A stretch of DNA of 64,000 bases from Taibaiella helva (GTDB taxonomy: Bacteria > Bacteroidota > Bacteroidia > Chitinophagales > Chitinophagaceae), in the NCBI RefSeq assembly GCF_003545695.1, contig NZ_QUZZ01000008.1, positions 1 through 64,000 of the forward strand, written 5' to 3'. Under the pieces are notes generated by a model. It saw only the letters and a program-made list of their open reading frames with translations, made no database searches and was not told the origin of the DNA. Positions within the stretch are counted from its first letter, which is position 1. Each line of letters begins with the position of its first letter. This document shows positions 1-7,476 of this stretch, one piece after another. A program made the position numbers and the translations under genes.

Positions 1-2282
1 GTGGTGTGAAGCCTGGCACCGGTCCCGTGGATATGGACATACTGGACTACAAGTATACCAATGGCAACCAGCTGGATGCTGTTAGCGACCAGGGCATCGC
101 CGACTACGGCGCAGGCGACTTCCAGAACGGCCACAGCGGCAGCGGGGACTATGCTTACGATGGCAATGGCAACCTGAGCAAGGACCTCAACAAAGGGATC
201 GGTGGTGTTACTTACAACCACTTCAATAAACCTGTAGCGATCGACCTGGGCGGCGGTAAAAAGATCGAGTACAGCTACGATGCCGCAGGTAACAAAGTGC
301 AGGAGCTGGTCATCTATCCCGGCCAGCCCACGAAGCGCACCGACTATATCGGCAACTTCATCTACCGGAACGACACGCTGCAGTACGCCCTTACTGCGGG
401 CGGCCGCACCGTATTCGACTACAGCAGCACAACACCCGTAAAAGAAGAGTATTTTGTCAAAGACCACCTGGGCAATGTGCGCAGCACTATCGACATCATT
501 ACCTACGAGATACGCCAGTACCTGGCGACTTATGAAGTGGCCAGCGCCAACCTGGAAGGTATGCTTTTTGAAAAAGTAGGCGAGATACGGGACGAAAAAC
601 CTGCCAGCACCGATCCGGGCGATAGTAAGGCCGGAAGGCTCAATGGCGCCGAAGCCGGCCGTGAAGTGGGCACCTCCCTTCTGGTGAAAGTGATGGCAGG
701 CGACCGGGTGGATATGAACGTCAACAACTATTATGAAACCTTTGAAGGCAATACTACCGAGCCGGTGACGGCTGAGCAAATGATGGGAAGTATTATCAGC
801 ACACTGACCAATGGCGTAGGCGGCCTTCCCGGTGAAAGTCACAATACCAAATTAGTTAATGAGATCTTTACCCAGGAGAATTTCTCTGCCCTGGAAAACC
901 TGATCCAGGATCAGGGCATCGATCCCGGCCGGCCGCAGGCTTACCTTACCTATGCTCTGTTTGATGAGAATATGAAGCTGGTGAGCGAATTTGCCGGCGC
1001 CTACCAGGCGAACGGCAACGGCGCCTGGGGCAGCATCGGCAGCAATGGCGCCAAGGTGATCCCCGCCAACGGTTATTTAGCCGTATATTTGAGCAGCCGT
1101 TGGCGCGACCTGCAATGTATCCCCTGCAGCAATATGTTCTTTGATAAACTGAATGTCGAGGTGAGCAAGGGCAACCTGCTGGAAGAAAACCACTATTACC
1201 CGCATGGCCTGCCGATACAGCCGCTGAGCAGCGTGTCGACCAACTTCAGGGAAAACCGCCGCAAGTACCAAAGCAATGAATACATCAAGGACCTTGGACT
1301 GAACTGGATGGACTTCCAGGCCCGGCAATACGACCCGCAGATCGGTCGGTTCCTGGCTGTCGATCCGCTTGCCGATGCGGGCGGGCAACAGGTATGGAGC
1401 CCCTATGCAGCGATGGGCAATGCACCGGAGAGCCAAGTGGATCCGAATGGGGCACAACCTAGTTACTTCAACGTTACTAACTTCCTTCCGCAGATACCTG
1501 GCTATATAATTCGTAGTGGTGTTAACAATGCCAATGCGCCGGGTGGAATGGCCGGGTGGATGATGGAGGTTAATCTAGAAATGACCAATTCTTATTTTAT
1601 TAATAGAATGTTCGGAATAGAAAGTGGTATAACTAGGGAAAGTCTTGAAAAAAATGGCTTCGTTGTTGATCAGGAAGATGCTTATAGCATATCATATCAT
1701 AAGAATACCCAAACGGATCCCAATGACATAACTTCCCTGACGCAAACTTCTGATATTATAGCAAAATCTTCGGGAACAGATTGGATATCAATAGGAAGTA
1801 CAGGTATTAGCTCAACGGGAACTTTAGGGAGCGCAGTGGAAAGCGTAGCAGGAACAATAAGATTAAATAAATCAAATTGGTTCAAATCTTATGGTGCACA
1901 AAGTTATGAACTACTAGATAGAGGGCGTAGATGGACTAAACAAAATACTTTCAGTTTAGCACGACGAGCGAAAGTTTTAGGACTGGTTACTTTTATCGGA
2001 GGTTCACTTCTCGACGGCTATGGTGTAGTTAATTATTACAGATATGGTGGAGAAGATCAAGACCACTTTATTGTGACACCTCATAAAGGTGTCGTTAATT
2101 TGGTTGTCGGAGGAATAGGTTTGTTTACAGGTATTCCAGGGGCAATTGGTGGAGCATTTTACTTTGGAATAGATACTTTTTATCCAGGTGGATGGTCTGC
2201 TGCAATGGATAATAATTATAATGTATTAATGCAAAACAGACAAGTAGTACAAGGATTTAAATTATTTCCTAAAGAATATTAA
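1..2282 (+). CDS. Rhs-repeat polymorphic toxin, C-terminal part (5' end outside window)
   Basis: The frame is open to the left edge, so this is the C-terminal ~759 residues of a larger Rhs/YD-repeat protein. YD-type repeats are seen early (for example YAYDGNGNLSKDL and IEYSYDAAGNKV). The RHS core ends with the diagnostic block ARQYDPQIGRFLAVDPLAD at roughly residues 440-458, followed by PYAAMGNAPESQVDPNGA. Behind this hinge (about base 1452) the sequence becomes clearly AT-rich and the protein changes to an unrelated tail of about 275 residues, as expected for a swappable toxin tip. The tail carries two hydrophobic stretches near its end (LGLVTFIGGSLLDGYGVV and VNLVVGGIGLFTGIPGAIGG), so a membrane-acting toxin is a reasonable inference, but I do not recognise the toxin family. 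The next gene, 17 bp on, is the likely immunity protein. In this family the Rhs shell encapsulates the toxin until delivery. Confidence 0.9.
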   Translation, partial: GVKPGTGPVDMDILDYKYTNGNQLDAVSDQGIADYGAGDFQNGHSGSGDYAYDGNGNLSKDLNKGIGGVTYNHFNKPVAIDLGGGKKIEYSYDAAGNKVQELVIYPGQPTKRTDYIGNFIYRNDTLQYALTAGGRTVFDYSSTTPVKEEYFVKDHLGNVRSTIDIITYEIRQYLATYEVASANLEGMLFEKVGEIRDEKPASTDPGDSKAGRLNGAEAGREVGTSLLVKVMAGDRVDMNVNNYYETFEGNTTEPVTAEQMMGSIISTLTNGVGGLPGESHNTKLVNEIFTQENFSALENLIQDQGIDPGRPQAYLTYALFDENMKLVSEFAGAYQANGNGAWGSIGSNGAKVIPANGYLAVYLSSRWRDLQCIPCSNMFFDKLNVEVSKGNLLEENHYYPHGLPIQPLSSVSTNFRENRRKYQSNEYIKDLGLNWMDFQARQYDPQIGRFLAVDPLADAGGQQVWSPYAAMGNAPESQVDPNGAQPSYFNVTNFLPQIPGYIIRSGVNNANAPGGMAGWMMEVNLEMTNSYFINRMFGIESGITRESLEKNGFVVDQEDAYSISYHKNTQTDPNDITSLTQTSDIIAKSSGTDWISIGSTGISSTGTLGSAVESVAGTIRLNKSNWFKSYGAQSYELLDRGRRWTKQNTFSLARRAKVLGLVTFIGGSLLDGYGVVNYYRYGGEDQDHFIVTPHKGVVNLVVGGIGLFTGIPGAIGGAFYFGIDTFYPGGWSAAMDNNYNVLMQNRQVVQGFKLFPKEY
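1139..1451 (+). repeat. Rhs core/hinge block, copy 1 of 313-bp direct repeat
   Basis: This stretch aligns without gaps to 2856-3168 (offset 1717 bp) with only scattered, mostly synonymous differences. It encodes the end of the Rhs core up to the DPNG hinge. Identity is lost abruptly after the GGG of the hinge glycine codon, exactly where the toxin tails begin. Such a block is the homology through which rhs toxin tips are exchanged. Confidence 0.92.
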
Positions 2283-2299
2283 GTTTTAAAATAAAGGCA

Positions 2300-2710
2300 A
2301 TGAAATTTTATTATATATTTTTTTATAAACTATTCCGACTTTTTAAATCAACGGCAAATGAAGGCTGGGAAGATTGGAAGGCGCTCGTAGCGTTGTGTCT
2401 TATTACAGTCCTGCTGCTTGTACAGGGGTATGTTTATTTCTTGGTTTTTTTCCCGGAACTGTCTTTTGACATACCGTATCCGCAGCCCACCTTATTTCTT
2501 ATTTCTTTTGCTCTATGTTCGATGCACTATTATCTTACTCTTCATAAAGAAAAATGGAAAGCGTACATCGATGTCTACAACAGCTTCTCCAAAATGCAAA
2601 AAATTACATCTAGTTTGTTAATGTTTTTTTTTCTATGCCTTATTGTATGTGGATTGTTTTTTTCATTTTATAAATTAAGCCAAGTTAATTGGAGTGTTTA
2701 TAGAAAATAG
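2300..2710 (+). CDS. Small membrane protein, probable immunity to the Rhs toxin
   Basis: This 136-residue protein starts 17 bp after the Rhs stop codon and has three predicted membrane segments (about residues 27-50, 58-77 and 100-122). It resembles no family I can name. Its position directly behind the toxin tail, its AT-rich composition matching that tail, and its membrane location fit an immunity protein acting against a pore-forming or membrane-targeting toxin. Function is inferred from position only. Confidence 0.6.
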   Translation: MKFYYIFFYKLFRLFKSTANEGWEDWKALVALCLITVLLLVQGYVYFLVFFPELSFDIPYPQPTLFLISFALCSMHYYLTLHKEKWKAYIDVYNSFSKMQKITSSLLMFFFLCLIVCGLFFSFYKLSQVNWSVYRK

Positions 2711-2855
2711 ATATTTCCTAGTTGGCGGCACTATCCTTTCGTGTACCTGAGTTCTCAGTCTCCTTAGGGACTCTGCGGAAGGCGAGTGAGACGTTCTTTT
2801 ACCGCAGCGTTTCCTGAAAGGGACGCTACGATTGGTTTCTCCTAAAAAATCTCTT
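2711..2855. other. Spacer between active and displaced rhs tips, with short recurrent motif
   Basis: No gene is seen. The motif CCGCAGCGTTTCCTGAAAG near 2801-2819 recurs in variant form near 4513-4530 and 6246-6264, always at the edge of a toxin/immunity remnant. It probably derives from an ancestral stretch downstream of an immunity gene that was duplicated with each cassette. Confidence 0.4.
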
Positions 2856-3168
2856 TTTTGATAAGCTGAATGTCGAAGTGAGCAAGGGCAACCTGCTGGA
2901 AGAAAATCACTATTACCCGCATGGTCTGCCGATACAGCCGCTGAGCAGCGTGTCGATCAACTTCAGGGAAAACCGCCGCAAGTACCAAAGCAATGAATAC
3001 CTTAAGGACCTTGGGCTGAACTGGATGGACTTCCAGGCCCGGCAATACGATCCGCAGATCGGTCGGTTCCTGGCTGTCGATCCGCTTGCCGATGCGGGCG
3101 GGCAACAGGTATGGAGCCCCTATGCCGCGATGGGCAATGCGCCGGAGAGCAATGTAGATCCGAATGGG
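2856..3168 (+). repeat. Rhs core/hinge block, copy 2 of 313-bp direct repeat
   Basis: This is the second copy of the block at 1139-1451, ungapped, ending at the same hinge glycine codon. See copy 1. Confidence 0.92.
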
Positions 3169-3900
3169 ACTGTCGCGCATAACCTTACGCTAGCCCGTCT
3201 GTTTAATAGCGATATGTTGCCTTCCCGGCGAATTGATTTCTTCCCTACTGCAAATATGTATATGCCTGGGGGCGCATTGTTTAAGAGTGGTATAGGCAGC
3301 ATCTTTGATGGGAAGAGCTGGGGCGGCTTAACCGGTTCTGCACTGGAAAATTATGTCAACAGCCATGCCACACAAGCAGCAAGTATACTGGGAGAAGTAT
3401 TTGAGACCGGTGCATTTGCCAGTGTTGGCAGAGCGTTGGAAGAAGGGCAAGCGCAATATGCATCAGCAATGACAAGCTATGAAAATGTGGTTAAAGGAAT
3501 GGATTTTTCTGTTGACGGCGTTGGTAGTTTGCTGGTGACTTATTCCTTTGAAGGGGATGATGACAACTTAAGGGGTGGAACAAAGAAACAGCGTGACAGG
3601 GATCTTCAACAATATCCTGTAGACTTTAGAAGATGGTATCACAAAGATTATAAACCGAGCAATAACCCCGGCCGTGATTCAACCCCTGAAGAACTAGAAG
3701 AAATATATGAAGAATGGATAGACCTAGGTAGACCAACCGTTAAATTTGCTCCTTTGCCGATTGGATATAATCCAACAACGATAACCGCTAGAATCCAAAT
3801 TGGAGTTCGTATTCAAATTGGTATTCAAAATGCAATCAGAGCAATTAGCGATTGGTGGAATGCTCCGTCTACTCCTTGTAATTGTGAGGACGTGAAATGA
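2856..3900 (+). pseudogene. Displaced (orphan) Rhs C-terminal toxin module
   Basis: The reading frame encodes the last ~104 residues of the Rhs core, nearly identical to the upstream gene, and then about 243 residues of a different toxin tail after the DPNG hinge. It has no start region of its own: the homology begins mid-codon-block at 2856 with FFDKLNVEV, and a GTG at 2878 has no convincing ribosome site. This is the hallmark of a former tip displaced by acquisition of the present one; it can be reactivated by recombination through the shared block. The tail has a soluble C-terminal domain with the signature YPVDFRRWYHKDYKP, then TPEELEEIYEEWIDLGRP, and a short internal repetition (RIQIGVRIQIGI). 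I do not know its activity. The adjacent gene is its likely immunity partner. Confidence 0.8.
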
Positions 3901-3926
3901 TATTGTATTAAATAATAGTAATAATA

Positions 3927-4403
3927 ATGAAAAACGCATTGTACGAAGCCATTAAATCCATAAATATTCATGAGGTTGATTATGATGATAGATTGGAGTT
4001 GCTAAAGATTTTTTTAAACACGGAAAATCCTTTGATTAGAAACCATATAGCCTTTATTTTCTCTGATTTGAATTATGTTCACGCAATCCCAAGTATAATA
4101 AAGAAGATAGAGGAGTATGAACTTTATAACAGTAATGGTTCTTTGGTATTTGCTTTAGAAAGTATGGACACCTTGCCATATTTTCTTGATATTATTCGGA
4201 TATTAAGTAAGCAAGGATATGAAGCACGACTTAGTGCTCTTAATATCATCAGAAAGGATGTTCATGCCGTCTCTGAGCAACAGAAGAAAAAGGCTTTGCG
4301 GTTGCTCAAAAAATATAAAGAAAGTGAAATATTGCATGGTGTAGACCAAGGTAGCAATAGCAGCATGCATTTTATTGAGGAGGCCGAACGATTATTGCAA
4401 TAG
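3927..4403 (+). CDS. HEAT-like helical protein, probable immunity to the displaced toxin
   Basis: This 158-residue, strongly helical, AT-rich gene lies 26 bp behind the displaced Rhs tip. Segments such as LELLKIFLNTENPLIRNHIA and ALESMDTLPYFLDIIRIL have the amphipathic paired-helix pattern of HEAT repeats, a fold seen in several known immunity proteins of polymorphic toxin systems. No signal peptide or membrane segment is visible, so it should be cytosolic. The immunity role is inferred from gene order. Orphan immunity genes can be kept for protection against siblings carrying the matching toxin. Confidence 0.6.
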   Translation: MKNALYEAIKSINIHEVDYDDRLELLKIFLNTENPLIRNHIAFIFSDLNYVHAIPSIIKKIEEYELYNSNGSLVFALESMDTLPYFLDIIRILSKQGYEARLSALNIIRKDVHAVSEQQKKKALRLLKKYKESEILHGVDQGSNSSMHFIEEAERLLQ

Positions 4404-4422
4404 TACCTTCTTTTCCGCAGTG

Positions 4423-4520
4423 TCCCAGCTAGCACGAGCCCTCTCGTGTGCCACCAAGCTTTAGCATCATAGTAAGGGGTTATACATATGCAAGCATAAG
4501 TAAATTAGGTATTGTTCCTT
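4423..4520 (+). repeat. Inter-cassette repeat, copy A
   Basis: About 98 bp matching 5622-5724 with few changes. It contains a small hairpin (arms GCACGAG and CTCGTGT around CCCT) followed by a conserved stretch ending in AAGCATAAGTAAATTAGGTATT. It begins shortly after the HEAT-like immunity gene stop. Confidence 0.85.
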
Positions 4521-4577
4521 TCCGCAGCGTACGCTGAAATTTAAAATAGGTTATAATATTCTTCCTTCTAATTGCCT

Positions 4578-4613
4578 AAAAAATGGCTTTCCAAAAGGAT
4601 AGCCATTTTTTTT
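4578..4613. terminator. Hairpin terminator, probably bidirectional
   Basis: The arms AAAAAATGGCT (4578-4588) and AGCCATTTTTT (4601-4611) pair around a 12-nt loop that itself can form a small TCC/GGA stem. T-runs are present on both strands. It sits just downstream of the minus-strand lanthipeptide precursor and at the right end of the plus-strand immunity cassette. Confidence 0.75.
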
Positions 4614-4623
4614 GAATTTATGC

Positions 4624-4863
4624 TTAGCAAGCAACTGAAGTGCATCGTAGACAAAATGACGGCGATTGATCGCAAGTTTGAATTGATTCACAAGCAACAA
4701 TTACGGTAGTGCAAGGCGAAGTATCCAGATTGGATACGCATGGCGCTTGCGTCGCGCATGCTTTTGATTCTGTAGCGCCACCTTGCAGCTGTCCGCCTTC
4801 CAGTAAGGAAATTCTGTGCTTGGTTAAACTAAGCTTTTTAATGCTCTTAATTCTTTTTTTCAT
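4624..4863 (-). CDS. Class I lanthipeptide-type precursor peptide (orphan)
   Basis: This 79-residue product has the architecture of Bacteroidota class I lanthipeptide precursors: a basic N-terminus, the leader motif KKLSLTKHRI (residues 9-18), a Gly-Gly at 23-24 and again at 28-29, and a core of about 50 residues holding 8 cysteines and about 14 Ser/Thr. Dehydrated Ser/Thr and Cys thiols would form thioether rings, and removal after the second Gly-Gly by a C39-type transporter peptidase would be expected for the family. No dehydratase, cyclase or transporter is adjacent. The same KLSLxKxRI leader is present in the peptide at 12884-13072, next to a LanC gene, so a shared modification enzyme is possible (inference). 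Confidence 0.7.
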   Translation of the reverse strand: MKKRIKSIKKLSLTKHRISLLEGGQLQGGATESKACATQAPCVSNLDTSPCTTVIVACESIQTCDQSPSFCLRCTSVAC

Positions 4864-5448
4864 AAAATGGATTTAAGGTGATCAATTCTTCGAATTTAAG
4901 ATGGGTTTTTACTATTCATTTAATTCATTAACCTAATTTAACCTCATTTAACCTAGGTATGCTAAAAAGGTAAGAGGCAAAGGGACAAAGCGATTCTTCT
5001 CATTTTTTATAGAAATTCTTCTCGAAACATACCAGACCTACATCCTATCTTGCTATTTAAGAAAAGCTGTCAGAAGTAATTCAACCTTTGTGCAAGAGTA
5101 AAAATATTATGCCCAATTTGAATGCTACAATGTATAGCCCTGTAATTTGGTTTATACTTGTGCATTTAGAGCACTTATTTGAACTTCTCTTTATTCCTGT
5201 CAATCAGTTTTTAAAGACAGGGCATTTTGTACACTAACATGAATATTCGATAGTAAATAGAAAAGCCATTCAAAAGGACTGCACAGAGTGATGCTGCGAA
5301 GTCACAGGTCCCTCCGGCAGATGGACCAGCAGCAAGCAATGAAATACATGGAGGGATGGCAAGACTGCTGACACAGACCTTGTGTCGGGCATGCGTTAAT
5401 TCTTTTGCTTCCCTGCTATTTTTATAAATTTATGCTATAAAAAGCGAT
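4864..5448. other. Long AT-rich gap without a convincing gene
   Basis: Nothing here reads as an intact gene. The region upstream of the precursor (4864-5250) is AT-rich and presumably contains its promoter. A GC-richer patch at about 5260-5428 is open on both strands but lacks a start codon and ribosome site and looks like a relic fragment of foreign origin. Confidence 0.5.
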
Positions 5449-5631
5449 ATGAATTTTTTAAGAAAGCATTGGTATGATATAGGAGCATTATTGGTAATCC
5501 TTATTTTGGCTTTCGTTTGCCTGGATGTCAATAGGCTGTCTCACTACCGGCTTTTAATGTGGCTTAGCTTGGTTTCGCTATTGCTTCACCAACTGGAGGA
5601 ATACCGGATCGCAGGCACATTTCCCAGCTAG
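5449..5631 (+). pseudogene. Truncated HXXEE-domain membrane protein
   Basis: The first 60 residues match the start of HXXEE-domain proteins: two hydrophobic segments (about 12-26 and 34-47) and the motif HQLEEYRIAGTFP at residues 47-59. Members of the family are about 150-200 residues long and continue with further membrane helices. Here the frame runs into the inter-cassette repeat at 5622 and stops at a TAG inside it. The breakpoint therefore coincides with the repeat, which suggests that a recombination event removed the rest of the gene. Confidence 0.7.
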
Positions 5632-5724
5632 CGCACGAGCCCTCTCGTGTGCCCAACAGGCTTTATCATCATAGTAAGGGATTATACATATCCAAGCATA
5701 AGTAAATTAGGTATTATGCCTTTT
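5622..5724 (+). repeat. Inter-cassette repeat, copy B
   Basis: Second copy of the repeat at 4423-4520. Its hairpin arms are longer (GCGCACGAG with CTCGTGTGC, one G-T pair). It joins the truncated HXXEE gene on the left to a toxin-tail remnant on the right. Confidence 0.85.
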
Positions 5725-5856
5725 CTGCGACATATTAGTTCACTTAGAGAGTACGGCAACGATAAATCGGTTCTGCGGTATCCAATGTTGGTTGCGATAG
5801 TTGGACAAAACTTCCCCATTTATTTTGTAGGTACCAACAAAATTCCAGAACAATGA
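5722..5856 (+). pseudogene. Possible remnant of an Rhs toxin C-terminus
   Basis: A frame of about 44 codons (ending in VGTNKIPEQ) runs out of repeat copy B and stops with TGA at 5854-5856. Its stop overlaps the start codon of the following lipoprotein gene in an ATGA arrangement, the usual layout of a toxin followed by its immunity gene. It has no start region of its own. I read it as the last part of a lost toxin tip; the family cannot be recognised from this length. Confidence 0.45.
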
Positions 5857-6218
5857 GAAAATCATTTTTAGGGCTAATAATTGTTATAGCAATTAGCTGT
5901 AACAATTCCATTGAAAAAGAAGAGGCAAGAGAGAAATTGCAGAAAGCGTTAAAGACATCTATTTCCGATAACATTGAAATAACAGACATAAAGGTAACTT
6001 CCGCTATGGGAGGGGACTATACTGAAAGCTTTAACGTGCATTTTCGGAAAGAAGAATTTTGTGAAATTTTAAATAAGTTAAAGTTGAGGCCATGTTCCGG
6101 TGATTCATCTGCTTATTGCTTTGAGTATAAAACGCTCAATGGAAAGCATGAATATCTAACAAGTGTTTCGTTTTATCCGCAAAGATTAATCGTAAACTAC
6201 TTCTATATAGAAGAGTAG
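5853..6218 (+). CDS. Small lipoprotein, orphan immunity candidate
   Basis: This 121-residue protein begins with a lipoprotein signal (LGLIIVIAISC, lipobox cysteine at about residue 16) and continues as a mixed alpha/beta domain with three more cysteines. It overlaps the end of the toxin remnant by 4 bp and is AT-rich like the other cassette genes. A periplasmic lipid-anchored immunity protein is plausible, but no family is recognised. Confidence 0.55.
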   Translation: MRKSFLGLIIVIAISCNNSIEKEEAREKLQKALKTSISDNIEITDIKVTSAMGGDYTESFNVHFRKEEFCEILNKLKLRPCSGDSSAYCFEYKTLNGKHEYLTSVSFYPQRLIVNYFYIEE

Positions 6219-6225
6219 CAATCGC

Positions 6226-6280
6226 CAGGCTTTATCATCCTCCTTTATCGCAGCGTCTCCTGAAAGCTTAGTTTTATGGG
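6226..6280 (+). repeat. Inter-cassette repeat, partial copy C
   Basis: The sequence CAGGCTTTATCATC matches the middle of repeat copy B and is followed by a variant of the GCAGCGTCTCCTGAAAG motif also seen near 2801 and 4513. It marks the right end of the Rhs cassette array. Confidence 0.55.
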
Positions 6281-6320
6281 TAGACCTAAGCCTGACTCCT
6301 GGCTGCGATTTTAAAAGATC

Positions 6321-6356
6321 AAGCCACCCCTCCAAAAAAGACAGGGGTGGCTTTTT
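6321..6356. terminator. Rho-independent terminator
   Basis: Arms AAGCCACCCCT (6321-6331) and AGGGGTGGCTT (6343-6353) with an 11-nt A-rich loop are followed by T residues. It separates the Rhs island from the convergent secreted-protein genes and could serve both directions. Confidence 0.8.
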
Positions 6357-6384
6357 AGGTTTCCCGGAAGCTTTACGTCCGGAT

Positions 6385-7464
6385 TTATTGGCACTTGATC
6401 ACCCGCCATTTTTCATTTCGGGAAAACTCACCTGTATTTTTGGTCACCAGGGTCAGCCGGTAATACTTCTCTGTACTAAAATAGCCCGATGGAACGATCG
6501 TATTGAACACGGGTCTTAAATTGAGGTTGCCGGGGATCACGGGCGGGGGCAGGGGCATGATAGCCGTCTGTGTGCTGAAAACGGGCGCGCCCATCATAGG
6601 ATCGCCTGCTGCATTGCTCCTGACTATCGTCCACCAATACGTGGATTCTGCAACAGACGAAGTCCCGTTTATCGTAATAGGCCCGCTGCTGGCAGGCGGG
6701 AAAGTAGGAGAGGCCAGGGTAAAGCCGGGAAAGGTTCTCGACTCCCGGTACAGGTTGTCTATATATAAATAACCCCAGTGCGGTCCGGGAGCGCAATCCG
6801 ATACCGCAAAGTAAACGGTAATGCTGTCTACCGTAAACAGATCGGGGTTAAAGAACAGGTCTTTTAATTCAAACCGGGCCCATTCGCCGTATTGTATATC
6901 CGACACAGACTGGAAGTAATGCCGGCCGCCGATCAGCACCTTATCTTCCCCGATGTGTATGGTCGTGTCGCCGATCAGGTTGCCGGGATTCATGCTTGTC
7001 GCCAGGTTATCGCTTTTGCTTACCCACATCGTTATTGCAGGATTCGATCCGGGAGCGGAGCTGTGCCCGTTCTGGCCGATAAATGCAAGGCTGAAGCCCC
7101 AGCCCTGGCGGTGCAGGTAATAATTGGCAATTCTGTACGAAACAATCTCGGCGTTGCCGTTCCCTATCTCATCCCCGATCTTTATCGCGAAGGTATCATT
7201 AGGACCTACCACATTGGGGAATACTCTTTTAATTTTAGCGCCTACCCAATCATCGTCTCCAGGAGTAACGATCGCGTGCCTGCCCGCTACATAGCCTTCC
7301 GTAAAGGAGCTCAGAACAAGGCTGCCACCGGAATTCGGCCCGGTATAAAGCCGCCAGCCGTCCCAGGTTCCCAACTCTACATTGCCATTAATCCCCAGCT
7401 GCGCGTTGGTGCTTAGCGGCGCAGAGAGGGTCAGCAGTGCTATTAACTGAATTATTCTTTTCAT
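6385..7464 (-). CDS. Secreted protein of unknown function
   Basis: The 359-residue product starts with a signal peptide ending in NAQ (about residue 22). It is rich in beta-strand pattern and aromatic residues, with the opening NVELGTWDGWRLYTG resembling N-terminal jelly-roll domains of Bacteroidota surface proteins. A second, Ig-like stretch is suggested at about 245-345 (PASSGPITINGTSSVAEST). I cannot assign a catalytic family. It lies 12 bp downstream of the T9SS-type gene at 7477-8277 and is probably cotranscribed with it. Confidence 0.6.
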   Translation of the reverse strand: MKRIIQLIALLTLSAPLSTNAQLGINGNVELGTWDGWRLYTGPNSGGSLVLSSFTEGYVAGRHAIVTPGDDDWVGAKIKRVFPNVVGPNDTFAIKIGDEIGNGNAEIVSYRIANYYLHRQGWGFSLAFIGQNGHSSAPGSNPAITMWVSKSDNLATSMNPGNLIGDTTIHIGEDKVLIGGRHYFQSVSDIQYGEWARFELKDLFFNPDLFTVDSITVYFAVSDCAPGPHWGYLYIDNLYRESRTFPGFTLASPTFPPASSGPITINGTSSVAESTYWWTIVRSNAAGDPMMGAPVFSTQTAIMPLPPPVIPGNLNLRPVFNTIVPSGYFSTEKYYRLTLVTKNTGEFSRNEKWRVIKCQ

Positions 7465-7476
7465 GATCTGGTTTTT

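Noticed and set aside
2878-3900. Reading the second Rhs tip as an intact gene starting at GTG 2878
   Set aside because: Homology to the active gene begins upstream of that codon, there is no ribosome site, and the encoded protein lacks the Rhs shell; it is a displaced tip.
5257-5428. GC-richer patch open on both strands, possible small gene
   Set aside because: No start codon with ribosome site in the open frame on either strand and no recognisable motif; treated as a relic fragment.
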